Of a stretch of DNA of 22,242 nt, positions 1-7,080 are shown one piece after another. This DNA comes from Rubrobacter sp. (GTDB lineage: Bacteria > Actinomycetota > Rubrobacteria > Rubrobacterales > Rubrobacteraceae). The DNA lies in assembly GCA_016781775.1 (NCBI GenBank), contig JADDPR010000385.1:1-22242 (forward strand), given 5' to 3'. A program made the position numbers and the translations under genes. Below the pieces are notes generated by a model, which saw nothing but the letters and a program-made list of their open reading frames with translations, did not search any database and had not been told where the DNA came from. Each line of letters starts with the position of its first letter. Position 1 is the first letter of the stretch.

Positions 1-312
1 GGCGAGGCCGCGGAGGGCTCCGCCGAGATACGGGCTCGTGTGAGTGCGGCGCGCGACCTCCAGACCAGGCGCCAGGGCGTCCCGAACGCCGCTCTCGCCG
101 GGAGGGCACTGAGGGAGCATGCCGCTCTGCGGGGGGAGGCCGAGGCTCTCTTCTCCCGGGCTATCGACCGGATGGGGCTCTCGGGGCGGGGCCACGATCG
201 GGTCCTCAGGGTGGCGCGTACCGCCGCGGACCTCGCCGGGGAGGCCGAGATAGGGGTGGAGCACCTCGCCGAGGCGCTGAACTATAGGGAGGCCGCTGCC
301 GTTGGGTCCTAG
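1..312 (+). CDS. comM: ComM/YifB-family Mg-chelatase-like AAA+ ATPase, C-terminal part
   Basis: This is the 3' end of a gene that begins before the window; the frame is open from base 1 to the TAG at 310-312, giving about 103 visible residues. The sequence SAEIRARVSAARDLQTRR near the start, followed by a helical segment ending in HLAEALNYRE, is what I recall of the C-terminal Mg-chelatase-like domain of ComM/YifB proteins. These are AAA+ helicase-like ATPases that promote branch migration during natural transformation. The ATPase core would lie upstream and cannot be seen. The gene overlaps dprA by 11 bases, and a comM-dprA pair is common and consistent with a DNA-uptake role. Family assignment is fairly secure; actual competence in this organism is inference. 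Confidence 0.85.
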   Translation, partial: GEAAEGSAEIRARVSAARDLQTRRQGVPNAALAGRALREHAALRGEAEALFSRAIDRMGLSGRGHDRVLRVARTAADLAGEAEIGVEHLAEALNYREAAAVGS

Positions 313-1432
313 CGCCGCGGACGCCTACCTCTTCCTCTCGCTGCTGCAGGCGAGGGCCGGCGCGAGCGTCGTCACGCGCATGGGCGATCTCCCTCCCGAG
401 AACATCCTCGAGATGCCCGCAGGTGAGCTGGCGGCGCGTCTACGGTTGAGCGAGAAGGTACGCGCCGCTTTCGAGGCAACGCGAAACGGCTTCGATGCCG
501 CGGCCGTGCGGGCGCGTCTGGGTGAGGGTGGGTACAGGGCGATCACTCTGGCCGACCGGGACTACCCGGAGCGGCTCGCGGAGGTGCCCGACCCGCCGCC
601 GGCACTGTTCGTCGGCGGCGCGTTGCCCGAGGAGCCGGCCGTGGCGATCGTCGGGTCCCGCAAAGCGTCTGCTATGGCCCTCGACGCTGCCCGTTCGCTG
701 GGGAGGGCTCTCGGCGAGCGCGGGGTATGCGTGGTCAGCGGGCTCGCTCTCGGTGTGGATGCCGCGGCGCACGAGGGTGCCTTGGAGGCGGGCGGGACCA
801 CGGTCGGGGTGCTGGGGTGCGGGATCGACGGGGTATATCCGAGGAGCAACCGCGGGCTTTTCGGGCTCGTGAGGGAGGCCGGCGGGCTCGTCTCCGAGTA
901 CGGACTCGGGGAGCCGCCTCTGAGGTGGCGGTTTCCGGCGCGAAATCGTGTGATCTCCGGTCTCTCCGGCTGCGTAGTGGTTGTAGAAGCTCCGGAGAAG
1001 AGCGGGTCGCTGATAACCGCCCGCCACGCGACGGACGCCGGGCGGGACGTGTGGGCCTTGCCGGGGCCGGTAGGCTTCGACGAGTGTCGCGGGTCGAACA
1101 AGCTTCTGGCCGACGGGGCGGGCGTGTTGTGGGACGTGGACGAGTTCGCCGACTCCGTCGCTCCCCCCGCGCAGGAGCCGTTGGGGCCGGCCGCGGGCGG
1201 CGTCGTAGAGCCGGCAGAGACGTCCGCTGCGGCGGGGTTGCCGGAACACGAGAGGGCGGCGTTGATGGGCGTAGGCTTCGAGCCGACCGGGGTGGACACG
1301 ATAGCGGGGCGCAGCGGGATCGGGATGCAACAGCTTCTCTCGGCGCTCGCGTTGCTCGAGCTCAAGGGGTACGTGAGGCGCGACGCGGGAGGTTCATTTG
1401 TCAGGAGCCCGGTCGGGCGGGCAGGAGGGTGA
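302..1432 (+). CDS. dprA: DNA-processing protein DprA
   Basis: DprA binds incoming single-stranded DNA and loads RecA during transformation. The 376-residue product has an N-terminal SAM-like helical region (about 1-95) and a Rossmann-like core. The core carries VGSRKAS at 117-123, SGLALGVDAAAH at 146-157, a GVLGCGIDGVYP stretch at 169-180, FPARNRVISGLS at 211-222 and KSGSLITA at 233-240, all hallmarks of the family. Residues about 315-365 look like the C-terminal winged-helix domain. The TTG start at 302 is supported by AGGGAGG at 286-292 with 9-base spacing and lies inside the end of comM, suggesting translational coupling. The stop overlaps the region carrying the sigma factor's ribosome site. 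Length is normal for the family. Confidence 0.95.
   Translation: MGPSAADAYLFLSLLQARAGASVVTRMGDLPPENILEMPAGELAARLRLSEKVRAAFEATRNGFDAAAVRARLGEGGYRAITLADRDYPERLAEVPDPPPALFVGGALPEEPAVAIVGSRKASAMALDAARSLGRALGERGVCVVSGLALGVDAAAHEGALEAGGTTVGVLGCGIDGVYPRSNRGLFGLVREAGGLVSEYGLGEPPLRWRFPARNRVISGLSGCVVVVEAPEKSGSLITARHATDAGRDVWALPGPVGFDECRGSNKLLADGAGVLWDVDEFADSVAPPAQEPLGPAAGGVVEPAETSAAAGLPEHERAALMGVGFEPTGVDTIAGRSGIGMQQLLSALALLELKGYVRRDAGGSFVRSPVGRAGG
1424..1429 (+). promoter_or_regulatory. Ribosome binding site that fixes the sigma factor start
   Basis: GGAGGG sits 7 bases before the GTG at 1437. The same frame could also begin at a TTG at 1398, adding 13 residues inside dprA, but that codon has no comparable site. 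The element therefore favours 1437. It also lies within the last codons of dprA, so translation of the two genes is probably coupled. Confidence 0.6.
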
Positions 1433-1436
1433 CGGG

Positions 1437-2297
1437 GTGAGCGGGCAGACCGTCGGGCGCCTCTGGAAGCGGTACCGGAAGCTCCGGGAGGATCTGGGGA
1501 AGCTCGGTCCGGACGACGAGAGGCGCAGGGAGATGGAGCGCCAGGTCGCCGGGTTACGGGACCGGCTCGTCGTCAACTACTCGCCGCTCGTAAAGTACGT
1601 CTCCAGCCGCGTCGGGGCGCGGATGACGGCCGGGGTTATAGACCAGGAGGACATGATCTCCTGGGGGGTGTTGGGCCTTCTGGACGCCATCGAGTCCTAC
1701 GACCCGGACAGGCCGGGCAGGAAGGCGAAGTTCGAGTCTTACGCCATCAGCAAGATCCGCTGGTCCATTCTCGACGAGATACGTAGCCAGGATTGGGTCC
1801 CTCGCCGTGTCCGTCTGCGCGCCCAGGAGGTCGAGCAGGCGACGACGAGGCTGACCCAGCAGCTTCGGCGCCCGCCCACCGAGGTCGAGGTCGCCGGTGA
1901 GCTCGGGACGAAGGTGGAGGACCACCAGGTCTTTCTGCAGCACTACTCTCGCGCCCAGGTCGCTTCTCTGGAGGCGCGCCTGGAGGTCGACGGCGGCCCC
2001 GGGGGCGAGTACGGGGCCTTTGTGGTGGATACCGCCGCCGTCGATCCCCAGAGCAGGGCGAACATGGAGGAGCTTCGCACCCACCTCGTCGAGGCGATAG
2101 GGCAGCTCGAGGAACGGGAGCGAATCGTCGCCACCTTCTACTTTTACGAGGGGCTGACCCTCAAGGAGATCGGCAAGGCCATGAACCTTACCGAGGGGCG
2201 TATAAGCCAGCTTCTGCGGCGTGCGTTGGAGAAGCTCAGGGGGAGCCTCAAGGAGTCCACGCTCGTCTCCGGGGGGTGGCAGCAGAGCCTCGGCTAG
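1437..2297 (+). CDS. whiG: WhiG/FliA-class RNA polymerase sigma factor
   Basis: A 286-residue group 3 sigma-70 factor. Region 2 (about 44-118) contains RLVVNYSPLVKYVSSRVG, then DQEDMISWGVLGLLDAIESYD and FESYAISKIRWSILDEIRS, followed by DWVPRRVR, which is the WhiG/FliA pattern. A region 3 segment (about 125-180) follows. Region 4 (about 215-270) carries the helix-turn-helix TLKEIGKAMNLTEGRISQLL. No region 1.1 is present. In Streptomyces whiG lies just upstream of rpsB and controls sporulation; in Bacillus the related sigD holds a similar place. From memory, the Rubrobacter radiotolerans WhiG is held by the c-di-GMP-binding anti-sigma RsiG and drives type IV pilus genes. No rsiG-like gene occurs in this window. 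The start is chosen from the ribosome site at 1424-1429; a longer form from TTG 1398 is possible. Confidence 0.9.
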   Translation: MSGQTVGRLWKRYRKLREDLGKLGPDDERRREMERQVAGLRDRLVVNYSPLVKYVSSRVGARMTAGVIDQEDMISWGVLGLLDAIESYDPDRPGRKAKFESYAISKIRWSILDEIRSQDWVPRRVRLRAQEVEQATTRLTQQLRRPPTEVEVAGELGTKVEDHQVFLQHYSRAQVASLEARLEVDGGPGGEYGAFVVDTAAVDPQSRANMEELRTHLVEAIGQLEERERIVATFYFYEGLTLKEIGKAMNLTEGRISQLLRRALEKLRGSLKESTLVSGGWQQSLG

Positions 2298-2314
2298 AAG
2301 GCCACCCAACGCTG

Positions 2315-2323
2315 TGCTAATAT
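2315..2323 (+). promoter_or_regulatory. Candidate extended -10 promoter for the rpsB operon
   Basis: TGCTAATAT has a TGn extension directly before the -10-like TAATAT (4 of 6 consensus bases, with TA and final T kept). No convincing -35 hexamer lies 16-18 bases upstream, so the call rests on the extended -10 and on its place just after the sigma gene. It would give a leader of roughly 155 bases before rpsB. Weak evidence. Confidence 0.3.
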
Positions 2324-2389
2324 CTTGCGCGGAGTTTTGGTCGTTACGATCACGCACGCCCGCCGTAGGGTCGGTTTTCGAGACAGGCC

Positions 2390-2461
2390 CAGGTGGTGGT
2401 CCGAGGGATTATTTCTTCCCCTTACCGGATTGCGAGGCGCGGGCGGAGGCAAAACCACCTG
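2390..2461 (+). promoter_or_regulatory. Candidate structured mRNA leader of rpsB
   Basis: CAGGTGGT at 2390-2397 is perfectly complementary to ACCACCTG at 2454-2461, and the enclosed bases contain shorter pairings (TCCG 2399-2402 with CGGA 2426-2429; GGGA with TCCC inside). The 3' arm ends just before the ribosome site AAGGAG at 2466-2471. Autoregulation of S2 through its own leader is known in other bacteria, but I do not recognise this as a described motif. The remaining intergenic bases 2298-2389 show nothing else clear apart from the candidate promoter. Confidence 0.3.
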
Positions 2462-2483
2462 AAAGAAGGAGTAGGTAAAAACT

Positions 2484-3518
2484 TTGGAGAGTACGGTACA
2501 GCAGGCGGTCGGCGTCAGGGAGCTTTTGGAGGCCGGCGTCCACTTCGGTCACCAGGCCAAGCGGTGGAACCCCAAGATGAAGAAGTACATCTTCGCCCAG
2601 CGGGCCGGGGTGCACATCATCGATTTGGATCAGACCCTGGATCTTTTGGAGCGGGCGTTGAAGTTCGTTCGGGGGGTCGCCGAGGCGAACCGAGAGGTCC
2701 TCTTCGTCGGGACGAAGAAGCAAGCCCAGCTCACGCTGGCCGAGGAGTCGGTGCGGGGCGGGCAGCCCTACGTCGTAGAGCGGTACATCGGCGGGCTTCT
2801 GACGAACTTCCAGACGATACAGCCGCGCATCCGCTACTTTACGCAGCTTATGGAGCGGGTCGACGGGACCCCCGAGGAGGAGCGTACGGGCCGCGACTGG
2901 TTCGCGCTCAACCGCGAGTACCAGAAGCTCAGGCGTAACTTCGCCGGCCTGACCGAGATGGAGCGGCTCCCGGGGGCGGTCTTCGTCATCGACCCGAAGC
3001 GCGAGGAGCTTCTCGTCAAGGAAGCCAACCGGTTGAAGATCCCGGTCGTCGCGCTCACGGACACGAACTGCGACCCGGACGTCGTGGATTACGTGATCCC
3101 GGGTAACGACGACGCGATACGGTCGATCAACCTGATCTCGCGCCTCGTCACGGACGCGATCGTGGCGGGCCGCGGCGAGGAAGTTACTCCCTCGGAGGAC
3201 CGTCCCGTTCCGCCGGCGGTCGAGGAGGCGATGGTCGCCGAGGAGAGGGCGAACGAGCCTCTGACGGAGGCCGCCAACGACGGCGGGCTCTCGGACGATC
3301 AGCCCACCGGCCTGGCCGACCCGGTCGAGTCCGCGGGCGAGATCGCCCCCGAGGAGGACCCGACGACGAGCTACCGTGGGGCCCAGAGCGCCGAGCGCGA
3401 GGAGGGTACCGTCGATGGTCCGGAGCAGGGTGCCGTTCCCGCGCCGCAAGGCGAGCCGACGAGCAACCAGGCGGCCCAGAGTGAGACCAAGCAGCAGGAC
3501 GACGTAGAGGAGAGCTGA
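2484..3518 (+). CDS. rpsB: 30S ribosomal protein S2 with long acidic C-terminal tail
   Basis: S2 belongs to the small-subunit head/platform interface. The core (about 8-230) shows RELLEAGVHFGHQ at 12-24, RWNPKM at 27-32, HIIDLDQT, LFVGTKKQAQ at 73-82, WIGG-like YIGGLLTNF at 101-109, and the motifs FVIDPKRE (167-174) and PVVALTDTNCDPDVVDYVIPGNDD ending near 210 (read as separate conserved blocks). Residues 231-344 form a tail rich in Glu, Asp, Pro, Ala, Ser and Gln that is far longer than in typical S2 proteins of about 230-260 residues. The TTG start at 2484 gives a normal N-terminus; AAGGAG at 2466-2471 is 12 bases upstream, a rather long spacing. It heads rpsB-tsf-pyrH-frr, with only 7 bases before tsf. 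Confidence 0.96.
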   Translation: MESTVQQAVGVRELLEAGVHFGHQAKRWNPKMKKYIFAQRAGVHIIDLDQTLDLLERALKFVRGVAEANREVLFVGTKKQAQLTLAEESVRGGQPYVVERYIGGLLTNFQTIQPRIRYFTQLMERVDGTPEEERTGRDWFALNREYQKLRRNFAGLTEMERLPGAVFVIDPKREELLVKEANRLKIPVVALTDTNCDPDVVDYVIPGNDDAIRSINLISRLVTDAIVAGRGEEVTPSEDRPVPPAVEEAMVAEERANEPLTEAANDGGLSDDQPTGLADPVESAGEIAPEEDPTTSYRGAQSAEREEGTVDGPEQGAVPAPQGEPTSNQAAQSETKQQDDVEES

Positions 3519-3525
3519 AGACCCT

Positions 3526-4113
3526 ATGGCGAGCACCATTGAGAAGATAAAGCAGCTCCGGGAGGAGACCGCCGCCGGGATGATGGACGTCAAGCGGGCG
3601 CTCGAGGAGTCCTCGGGCGACCTTGAAGGCGCGCGCCGGGTACTCAGGGAGCGCGGGCAGGCCATCGCGGCCAAGAAGAGCTCGCGCGAGACGCACGAGG
3701 GCCTGATCGAGGCCTACATCCACTTTAACGGAAAGCTCGGGGTCCTCGTCGAGGTGGACTGCGAGACGGACTTCGTCGCCCGGACGCCGGAGTTCAAGGA
3801 GTTCGCCCGGAACGTCGCGCTGCACGTGGCGTCGATGAACCCGCTCGCCGTCGGCGAGGGCGACGTCCCGGCGGAGGCCATCGAGGAGGAGCGTTCGATC
3901 GCTCGCAAGCAGGCGCAGAACTCCGGCAAGCCCGAGAACATCCAGGAGAAGATCGTGGAGGGCCGGGTCAACAAGTTCGTCAAGGAGCGGGCGCTCCTTT
4001 CCCAGGACTTCGTCAAGGAGCCCGGGAAGACGGTCGGAGACCTGCTCCAGGAGACGATCCAGAAGCTCGGCGAGAACATCGTCGTTCGCAGGTTCGTCCG
4101 CTACGAGCTCTAG
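3526..4113 (+). CDS. tsf: Elongation factor Ts (short form)
   Basis: EF-Ts is the guanine-nucleotide exchange factor for EF-Tu. The N-terminal UBA-like domain (about 3-45) reads IKQLREETAAGMMDVKRAL, and the Tu-contacting TDFVAR motif is at 81-86 after VLVEVDCE. At 195 residues it is much shorter than the roughly 280-residue form of E. coli or Streptomyces and resembles the compact Thermus type, which lacks the second dimerisation half and the coiled-coil insertion. The end (ENIVVRRFVRYEL) matches the usual C-terminal motif, so the gene is complete and naturally short. ATG 3526 follows GAGGAG in the end of rpsB. Confidence 0.95.
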   Translation: MASTIEKIKQLREETAAGMMDVKRALEESSGDLEGARRVLRERGQAIAAKKSSRETHEGLIEAYIHFNGKLGVLVEVDCETDFVARTPEFKEFARNVALHVASMNPLAVGEGDVPAEAIEEERSIARKQAQNSGKPENIQEKIVEGRVNKFVKERALLSQDFVKEPGKTVGDLLQETIQKLGENIVVRRFVRYEL

Positions 4114-4133
4114 GCTTCGGGGAGCACGGTAGC

Positions 4134-4943
4134 GTGGAGGAGACCTCTCCGCTAGGGAAAGAGAGAGCCTTGGGGGCCGGTCCCGGCCCCCTTGGTCCGA
4201 TCAAGCGCGTGGTCCTGAAGCTCTCCGGCGAGAGCCTCGCGGGCGACGGCGGCTACGGGATCGACCCCGGCAGCCTCGACGTCGCGGCCAATCAGGTCGA
4301 GGAGGCGGTAGCGGCCGGGGCGGAGCTCGCGGTCGTGGTGGGCGGCGGCAACATCTTCCGCGGTTCGGGGGTCGCGGACCAACTCGGTATAGAGAGCGCG
4401 ACCGCCGATTACATGGCGATGCTCGGCACCGTTATCAACGCCCTCGCCCTGCAGGCGGCGCTGGAGCGGCGCAACATCCAGACGCGGGTCCAGTCGGCCA
4501 TACAAATTCAGGAGGTCGCCGAGGCGTACATACGCCGCCGGGCGATGCGCCACCTGGAGAAGGGGCGGGTCGTCATCTTCGCCGCCGGGACGGGTAACCC
4601 GTTCTTTACGACCGACACGGGGGCCGCGCTCAGGGCGCTGGAGATCGGGGCCGACGCACTCCTTATGGCGAAGAACAGGGTCGATGGGGTCTACGACAAG
4701 GACCCGCGGACGAACCCGGACGCGGCGAAGATAGAGCGGCTCGCGTACCTGGATCTCTTGTCGAAGAACCTCGCGGTCATGGATCACACGGCGGCGACGT
4801 TGTGCCGCGAACAGAACCTGCCAATAGTCGTATTCGATATACTGAAGCCCGGCAACCTGAGCGGGATTCTGCGGGGCGACCGGGTCGGGTCGCTCATCTG
4901 GAGCGCCGATGGTGCCTCGGGAGACGGGGTCGGAGGAGAGTAA
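4134..4943 (+). CDS. pyrH: UMP kinase
   Basis: Phosphorylates UMP to UDP in pyrimidine synthesis; an amino-acid-kinase-fold enzyme. KRVVLKLSGESLAG at 24-37, VVGGGNIFRG at 68-77, DYMAMLGTVINALALQ at 92-107, TGNPFFTTDTGAALRALE at 153-170 and the KNRVDGVYDKDP block at 180-191 are diagnostic. The 269-residue product carries about 22 extra N-terminal residues compared with typical UMP kinases of about 240. GTG 4134 has GGGGAG a suitable distance upstream, but a TTG at 4170 preceded by a purine-rich stretch would give a more usual N-terminus, so the start is uncertain. It stands 3 bases before frr and 20 after tsf, in the standard order. Confidence 0.95.
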   Translation: MEETSPLGKERALGAGPGPLGPIKRVVLKLSGESLAGDGGYGIDPGSLDVAANQVEEAVAAGAELAVVVGGGNIFRGSGVADQLGIESATADYMAMLGTVINALALQAALERRNIQTRVQSAIQIQEVAEAYIRRRAMRHLEKGRVVIFAAGTGNPFFTTDTGAALRALEIGADALLMAKNRVDGVYDKDPRTNPDAAKIERLAYLDLLSKNLAVMDHTAATLCREQNLPIVVFDILKPGNLSGILRGDRVGSLIWSADGASGDGVGGE

Positions 4944-4946
4944 GTC

Positions 4947-5507
4947 ATGTCGGATATCGTAGATCTCACGGCGGCCGAGCGCCGCATGCAAGGGGCGGTC
5001 GAGTCCGTCCGTCGGGAGTTCGGGACCATCCGGACCGGGAGGGCGAACCCCGCCATCCTCGACCGGGTCGAGGTCGAGGCTTACGGATCGAGGATGCCCC
5101 TCAGGAGCGTGGCCAACGTGAACGTCCCGGAGCCGAGGCTCTTGACGGTGACGCCCTTCGATCCCGGTACCTTGAAGGCCGTCGAGCGGGCGATCGAGCA
5201 CGCCGACATCGGCTTGAACCCGCAGAACGACGGCAAGATCATCCGCCTCCCCGTCCCGGAGCTTACGGAGGAGCGGCGCAAGCAGTTTGTCCGCCGGGCC
5301 CGCAGCATGGCCGAGGAGGGCCGGGTCTCGGTGAGGAACGTGCGCCGCGACGAGATGAAGGACCTCTCCGAGCTCTCGAAGATGGGCGAGATCTCCGAGG
5401 ACGACGAGCGTCGAGCAGAAGCGGAGCTCCAGGAGCTCACGAAGCGTTACGTGTCGCGCATCGACGCGGCGCTTACGGACAAGGAAGCCGAGCTACTTGA
5501 GGTATAG
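4947..5507 (+). CDS. frr: Ribosome recycling factor
   Basis: RRF works with EF-G to split post-termination ribosomes. The 186-residue length is standard. Features include EFGTIRTGRANPAILD at about 24-39, then VEAYGSRMPL, LTVTPFDPG, and IGLNPQNDGKIIRLPVPELTEERR in adjoining blocks, and the helix around RNVRRDEMKDL. ATG 4947 follows GGAGGAGAG at good spacing and starts 3 bases after the pyrH stop, so the two are almost certainly co-transcribed. Nothing unusual is seen apart from sharing a reading frame with the uppS gene that follows its TAG stop. Confidence 0.96.
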   Translation: MSDIVDLTAAERRMQGAVESVRREFGTIRTGRANPAILDRVEVEAYGSRMPLRSVANVNVPEPRLLTVTPFDPGTLKAVERAIEHADIGLNPQNDGKIIRLPVPELTEERRKQFVRRARSMAEEGRVSVRNVRRDEMKDLSELSKMGEISEDDERRAEAELQELTKRYVSRIDAALTDKEAELLEV

Positions 5508-5533
5508 GTCCTGCTAAATCCCGCCCGAAAAAG

Positions 5534-5560
5534 GGCCGCGGAGGGCATACCCTCGCGGCC
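5534..5560 (+). other. Strong RNA hairpin between frr and uppS
   Basis: GGCCGC (5534-5539), one bulged G, GAGGG (5541-5545), loop CATA, CCCTC (5550-5554) and GCGGCC (5555-5560) form an 11-bp GC-rich stem. No T-run follows, so it is not a classic intrinsic terminator. It may be an mRNA processing or stability element, or part of an extended uppS coding region. Confidence 0.4.
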
Positions 5561-5603
5561 GCAAGTCCCCGAGCGCGTCCTCACCCCGATAGACCGGGAG
5601 AGG

Positions 5604-6284
5604 GTGCCGCGGCACGTCGCGATCATCATGGACGGCAACGGCCGCTGGGCGAAGTCCCGCTGGCTCCCCCGGGCCGCGGGCCACCGCGCCGGCGTCTCCG
5701 TGCTGACCCCCCTGATCGAGACGGCCGGCGAGCTCGGTGTGCGCACGCTGACCCTCTACGCCTTCTCGACCGAAAACTGGGCGCGACCGTCCTCGGAGGT
5801 CGACTCCCTGATGACGCTCTTCCTGGAGACGGCGCGGAGCAAGGTGCCCGAGCTTAACGAGCGGGGGGCACGCTTGCGCTTCCTCGGCAGGCGCGAGCAC
5901 CTGCCCCAACGGGTGCGCGAGGCGATGGAGGAAGCCGAAGAACTGACCTCGAAGAACGACCTCATCGACGTGTACGTCGCCCTGAACTACGGGGGGCGTT
6001 CGGAGATCGTGGACGCCACGCGGCGCATGATGAAGGATGGGATCGACCCCGACGAGGTGGATGAGACGACGTTCGCCTCCTACCTCTACGCCCCGGAGGT
6101 GCCGGAGATGGACCTCGTTATACGCACCAGCGGGGAGCTCAGGGTCTCGAACTTCCTTCTCTGGCAGATCGCCTACGCCGAGTTCTACGTTACGGAGACG
6201 CTCTGGCCGGACTTCTCGCCGGAAGAGTTTCGGCGGGCGATCTCGTCCTTCGCGGCCCGCTCGCGGCGGCGCGGCGGGGTCTAG
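5604..6284 (+). CDS. uppS: Isoprenyl (undecaprenyl diphosphate) synthase
   Basis: A cis-prenyltransferase that makes the polyprenyl diphosphate carrier for cell wall synthesis. From GTG 5604 the protein has 226 residues with HVAIIMDGNGRWAK at 4-17 (catalytic Asp10), GHRAG at 26-30, TLYAFSTENWARP at 50-62, ALNYGGRSEIVDA at 126-138 and a C-terminal MDLVIRTSGELRVSNFLLW block near 169-187. The start is a problem. GTG 5604 has GGGAG only 3 bases upstream and leaves just 9 residues before the catalytic Asp. The frame stays open back to the frr stop with coding-like wobble positions, but contains no ATG, GTG or TTG there. A CTG at 5511, 8 bases after GAGG, would give 257 residues. cdsA follows directly. 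Confidence 0.93.
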   Translation: MPRHVAIIMDGNGRWAKSRWLPRAAGHRAGVSVLTPLIETAGELGVRTLTLYAFSTENWARPSSEVDSLMTLFLETARSKVPELNERGARLRFLGRREHLPQRVREAMEEAEELTSKNDLIDVYVALNYGGRSEIVDATRRMMKDGIDPDEVDETTFASYLYAPEVPEMDLVIRTSGELRVSNFLLWQIAYAEFYVTETLWPDFSPEEFRRAISSFAARSRRRGGV

Positions 6285-6297
6285 GAGCCATCCTTAC

Positions 6298-7080
6298 GTG
6301 CTGCGGAGGCGCTTCGGCACGGCCGCCGTACTCGCCCCCATCGTCATCGGCGCCATCGTGGCCGGGGGCCCCTGGGTGGTCGCCCTCGGCCTGCTGGTGA
6401 CGGCCCGCGCCTCCTACGAGCTCGCACGCGCCCTGACCCTGCCGTATCTTGCGGCCTTCGGCGCCGGGGCGCTGCCTGTCCTGCTTGCGGTCCCATTCGG
6501 CGCGACGGGGATCCTGGCCGGCGTAATGCTGGGGCTTCCATGGGCGCTCTTCTGGCTGGCCGGCTACCCGGAGGCCCGGACGCTAAGGGCGATGCTGGCC
6601 CTGATGCTCATGGGGACCTGGGTCGGGGCGCCGCTCGCGCACGTGTACCTGATCGGGGACCAGACGAACGCCACCGAGGGGGTCTACCTCGTCCTCGTCG
6701 CGGTCGCGGGCCCCTGGATTTCGGACTCGGGCGCCTACTTCGCCGGCCTCCTCTTCGGCCGCCACCCGCTCTTCCCGTCCCTCAGCCCGAAAAAGACGAT
6801 AGAAGGCGCCATCGGCGGCATCGTCCTGACGACGGCGGTCGTCGCCCCCCTGGCGAACCTGTTTCTGGGGCTTCCCCTGTGGACTTCGGCGCTGGCGGGC
6901 GTGGTGGTCTCCGTCGTAAGCCAGGCAGGAGACCTCTTCGAATCCATCTTGAAGCGCCTCCTCGGCTTGAAGGACCTCGGCCGCGCCCTCCCCGGGCACG
7001 GGGGCATCCTCGACCGCATAGACAGCCTCCTGTTCACGGCCCCGGCCGTCTACTACCTCTACACTCTGTTTCTGACATGA
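6298..7080 (+). CDS. cdsA: Phosphatidate cytidylyltransferase
   Basis: Makes CDP-diacylglycerol from phosphatidate and CTP, the branch point of phospholipid synthesis, in the membrane. The 260-residue protein has about seven or eight hydrophobic segments. It carries the block DSGAYFAGLLFGRHPLFP at 143-160 with SPKKTIEGAIGG at 163-174. The family signature spans 216-242: S216, K219-R220, K225-D226, PGHGG 232-236 and DRID 239-242. The frame extends further upstream inside uppS, but GTG 6298 is preceded by AGGAG at 6283-6287 and gives the usual MLRRRF-type N-terminus. The stop overlaps the dxr start as ATGA. Confidence 0.94.
   Translation: MLRRRFGTAAVLAPIVIGAIVAGGPWVVALGLLVTARASYELARALTLPYLAAFGAGALPVLLAVPFGATGILAGVMLGLPWALFWLAGYPEARTLRAMLALMLMGTWVGAPLAHVYLIGDQTNATEGVYLVLVAVAGPWISDSGAYFAGLLFGRHPLFPSLSPKKTIEGAIGGIVLTTAVVAPLANLFLGLPLWTSALAGVVVSVVSQAGDLFESILKRLLGLKDLGRALPGHGGILDRIDSLLFTAPAVYYLYTLFLT

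Noticed and set aside
2409..3674. A 421-codon minus-strand frame opposite rpsB
   Set aside because: Shadow of a certain ribosomal protein gene, with Arg/Leu-rich low-complexity translation and no motif.
6037..6297. A longer cdsA beginning at ATG 6037 inside uppS
   Set aside because: The upstream part translates to Arg/Ser/Pro-rich shadow sequence of uppS; GTG 6298 has a proper ribosome site and gives a family-typical N-terminus.
6540..7076. A longer dxr beginning inside cdsA
   Set aside because: The extension is Arg/Pro/Gly-rich shadow sequence; ATG 7077 in an ATGA overlap yields the normal 384-residue DXR.
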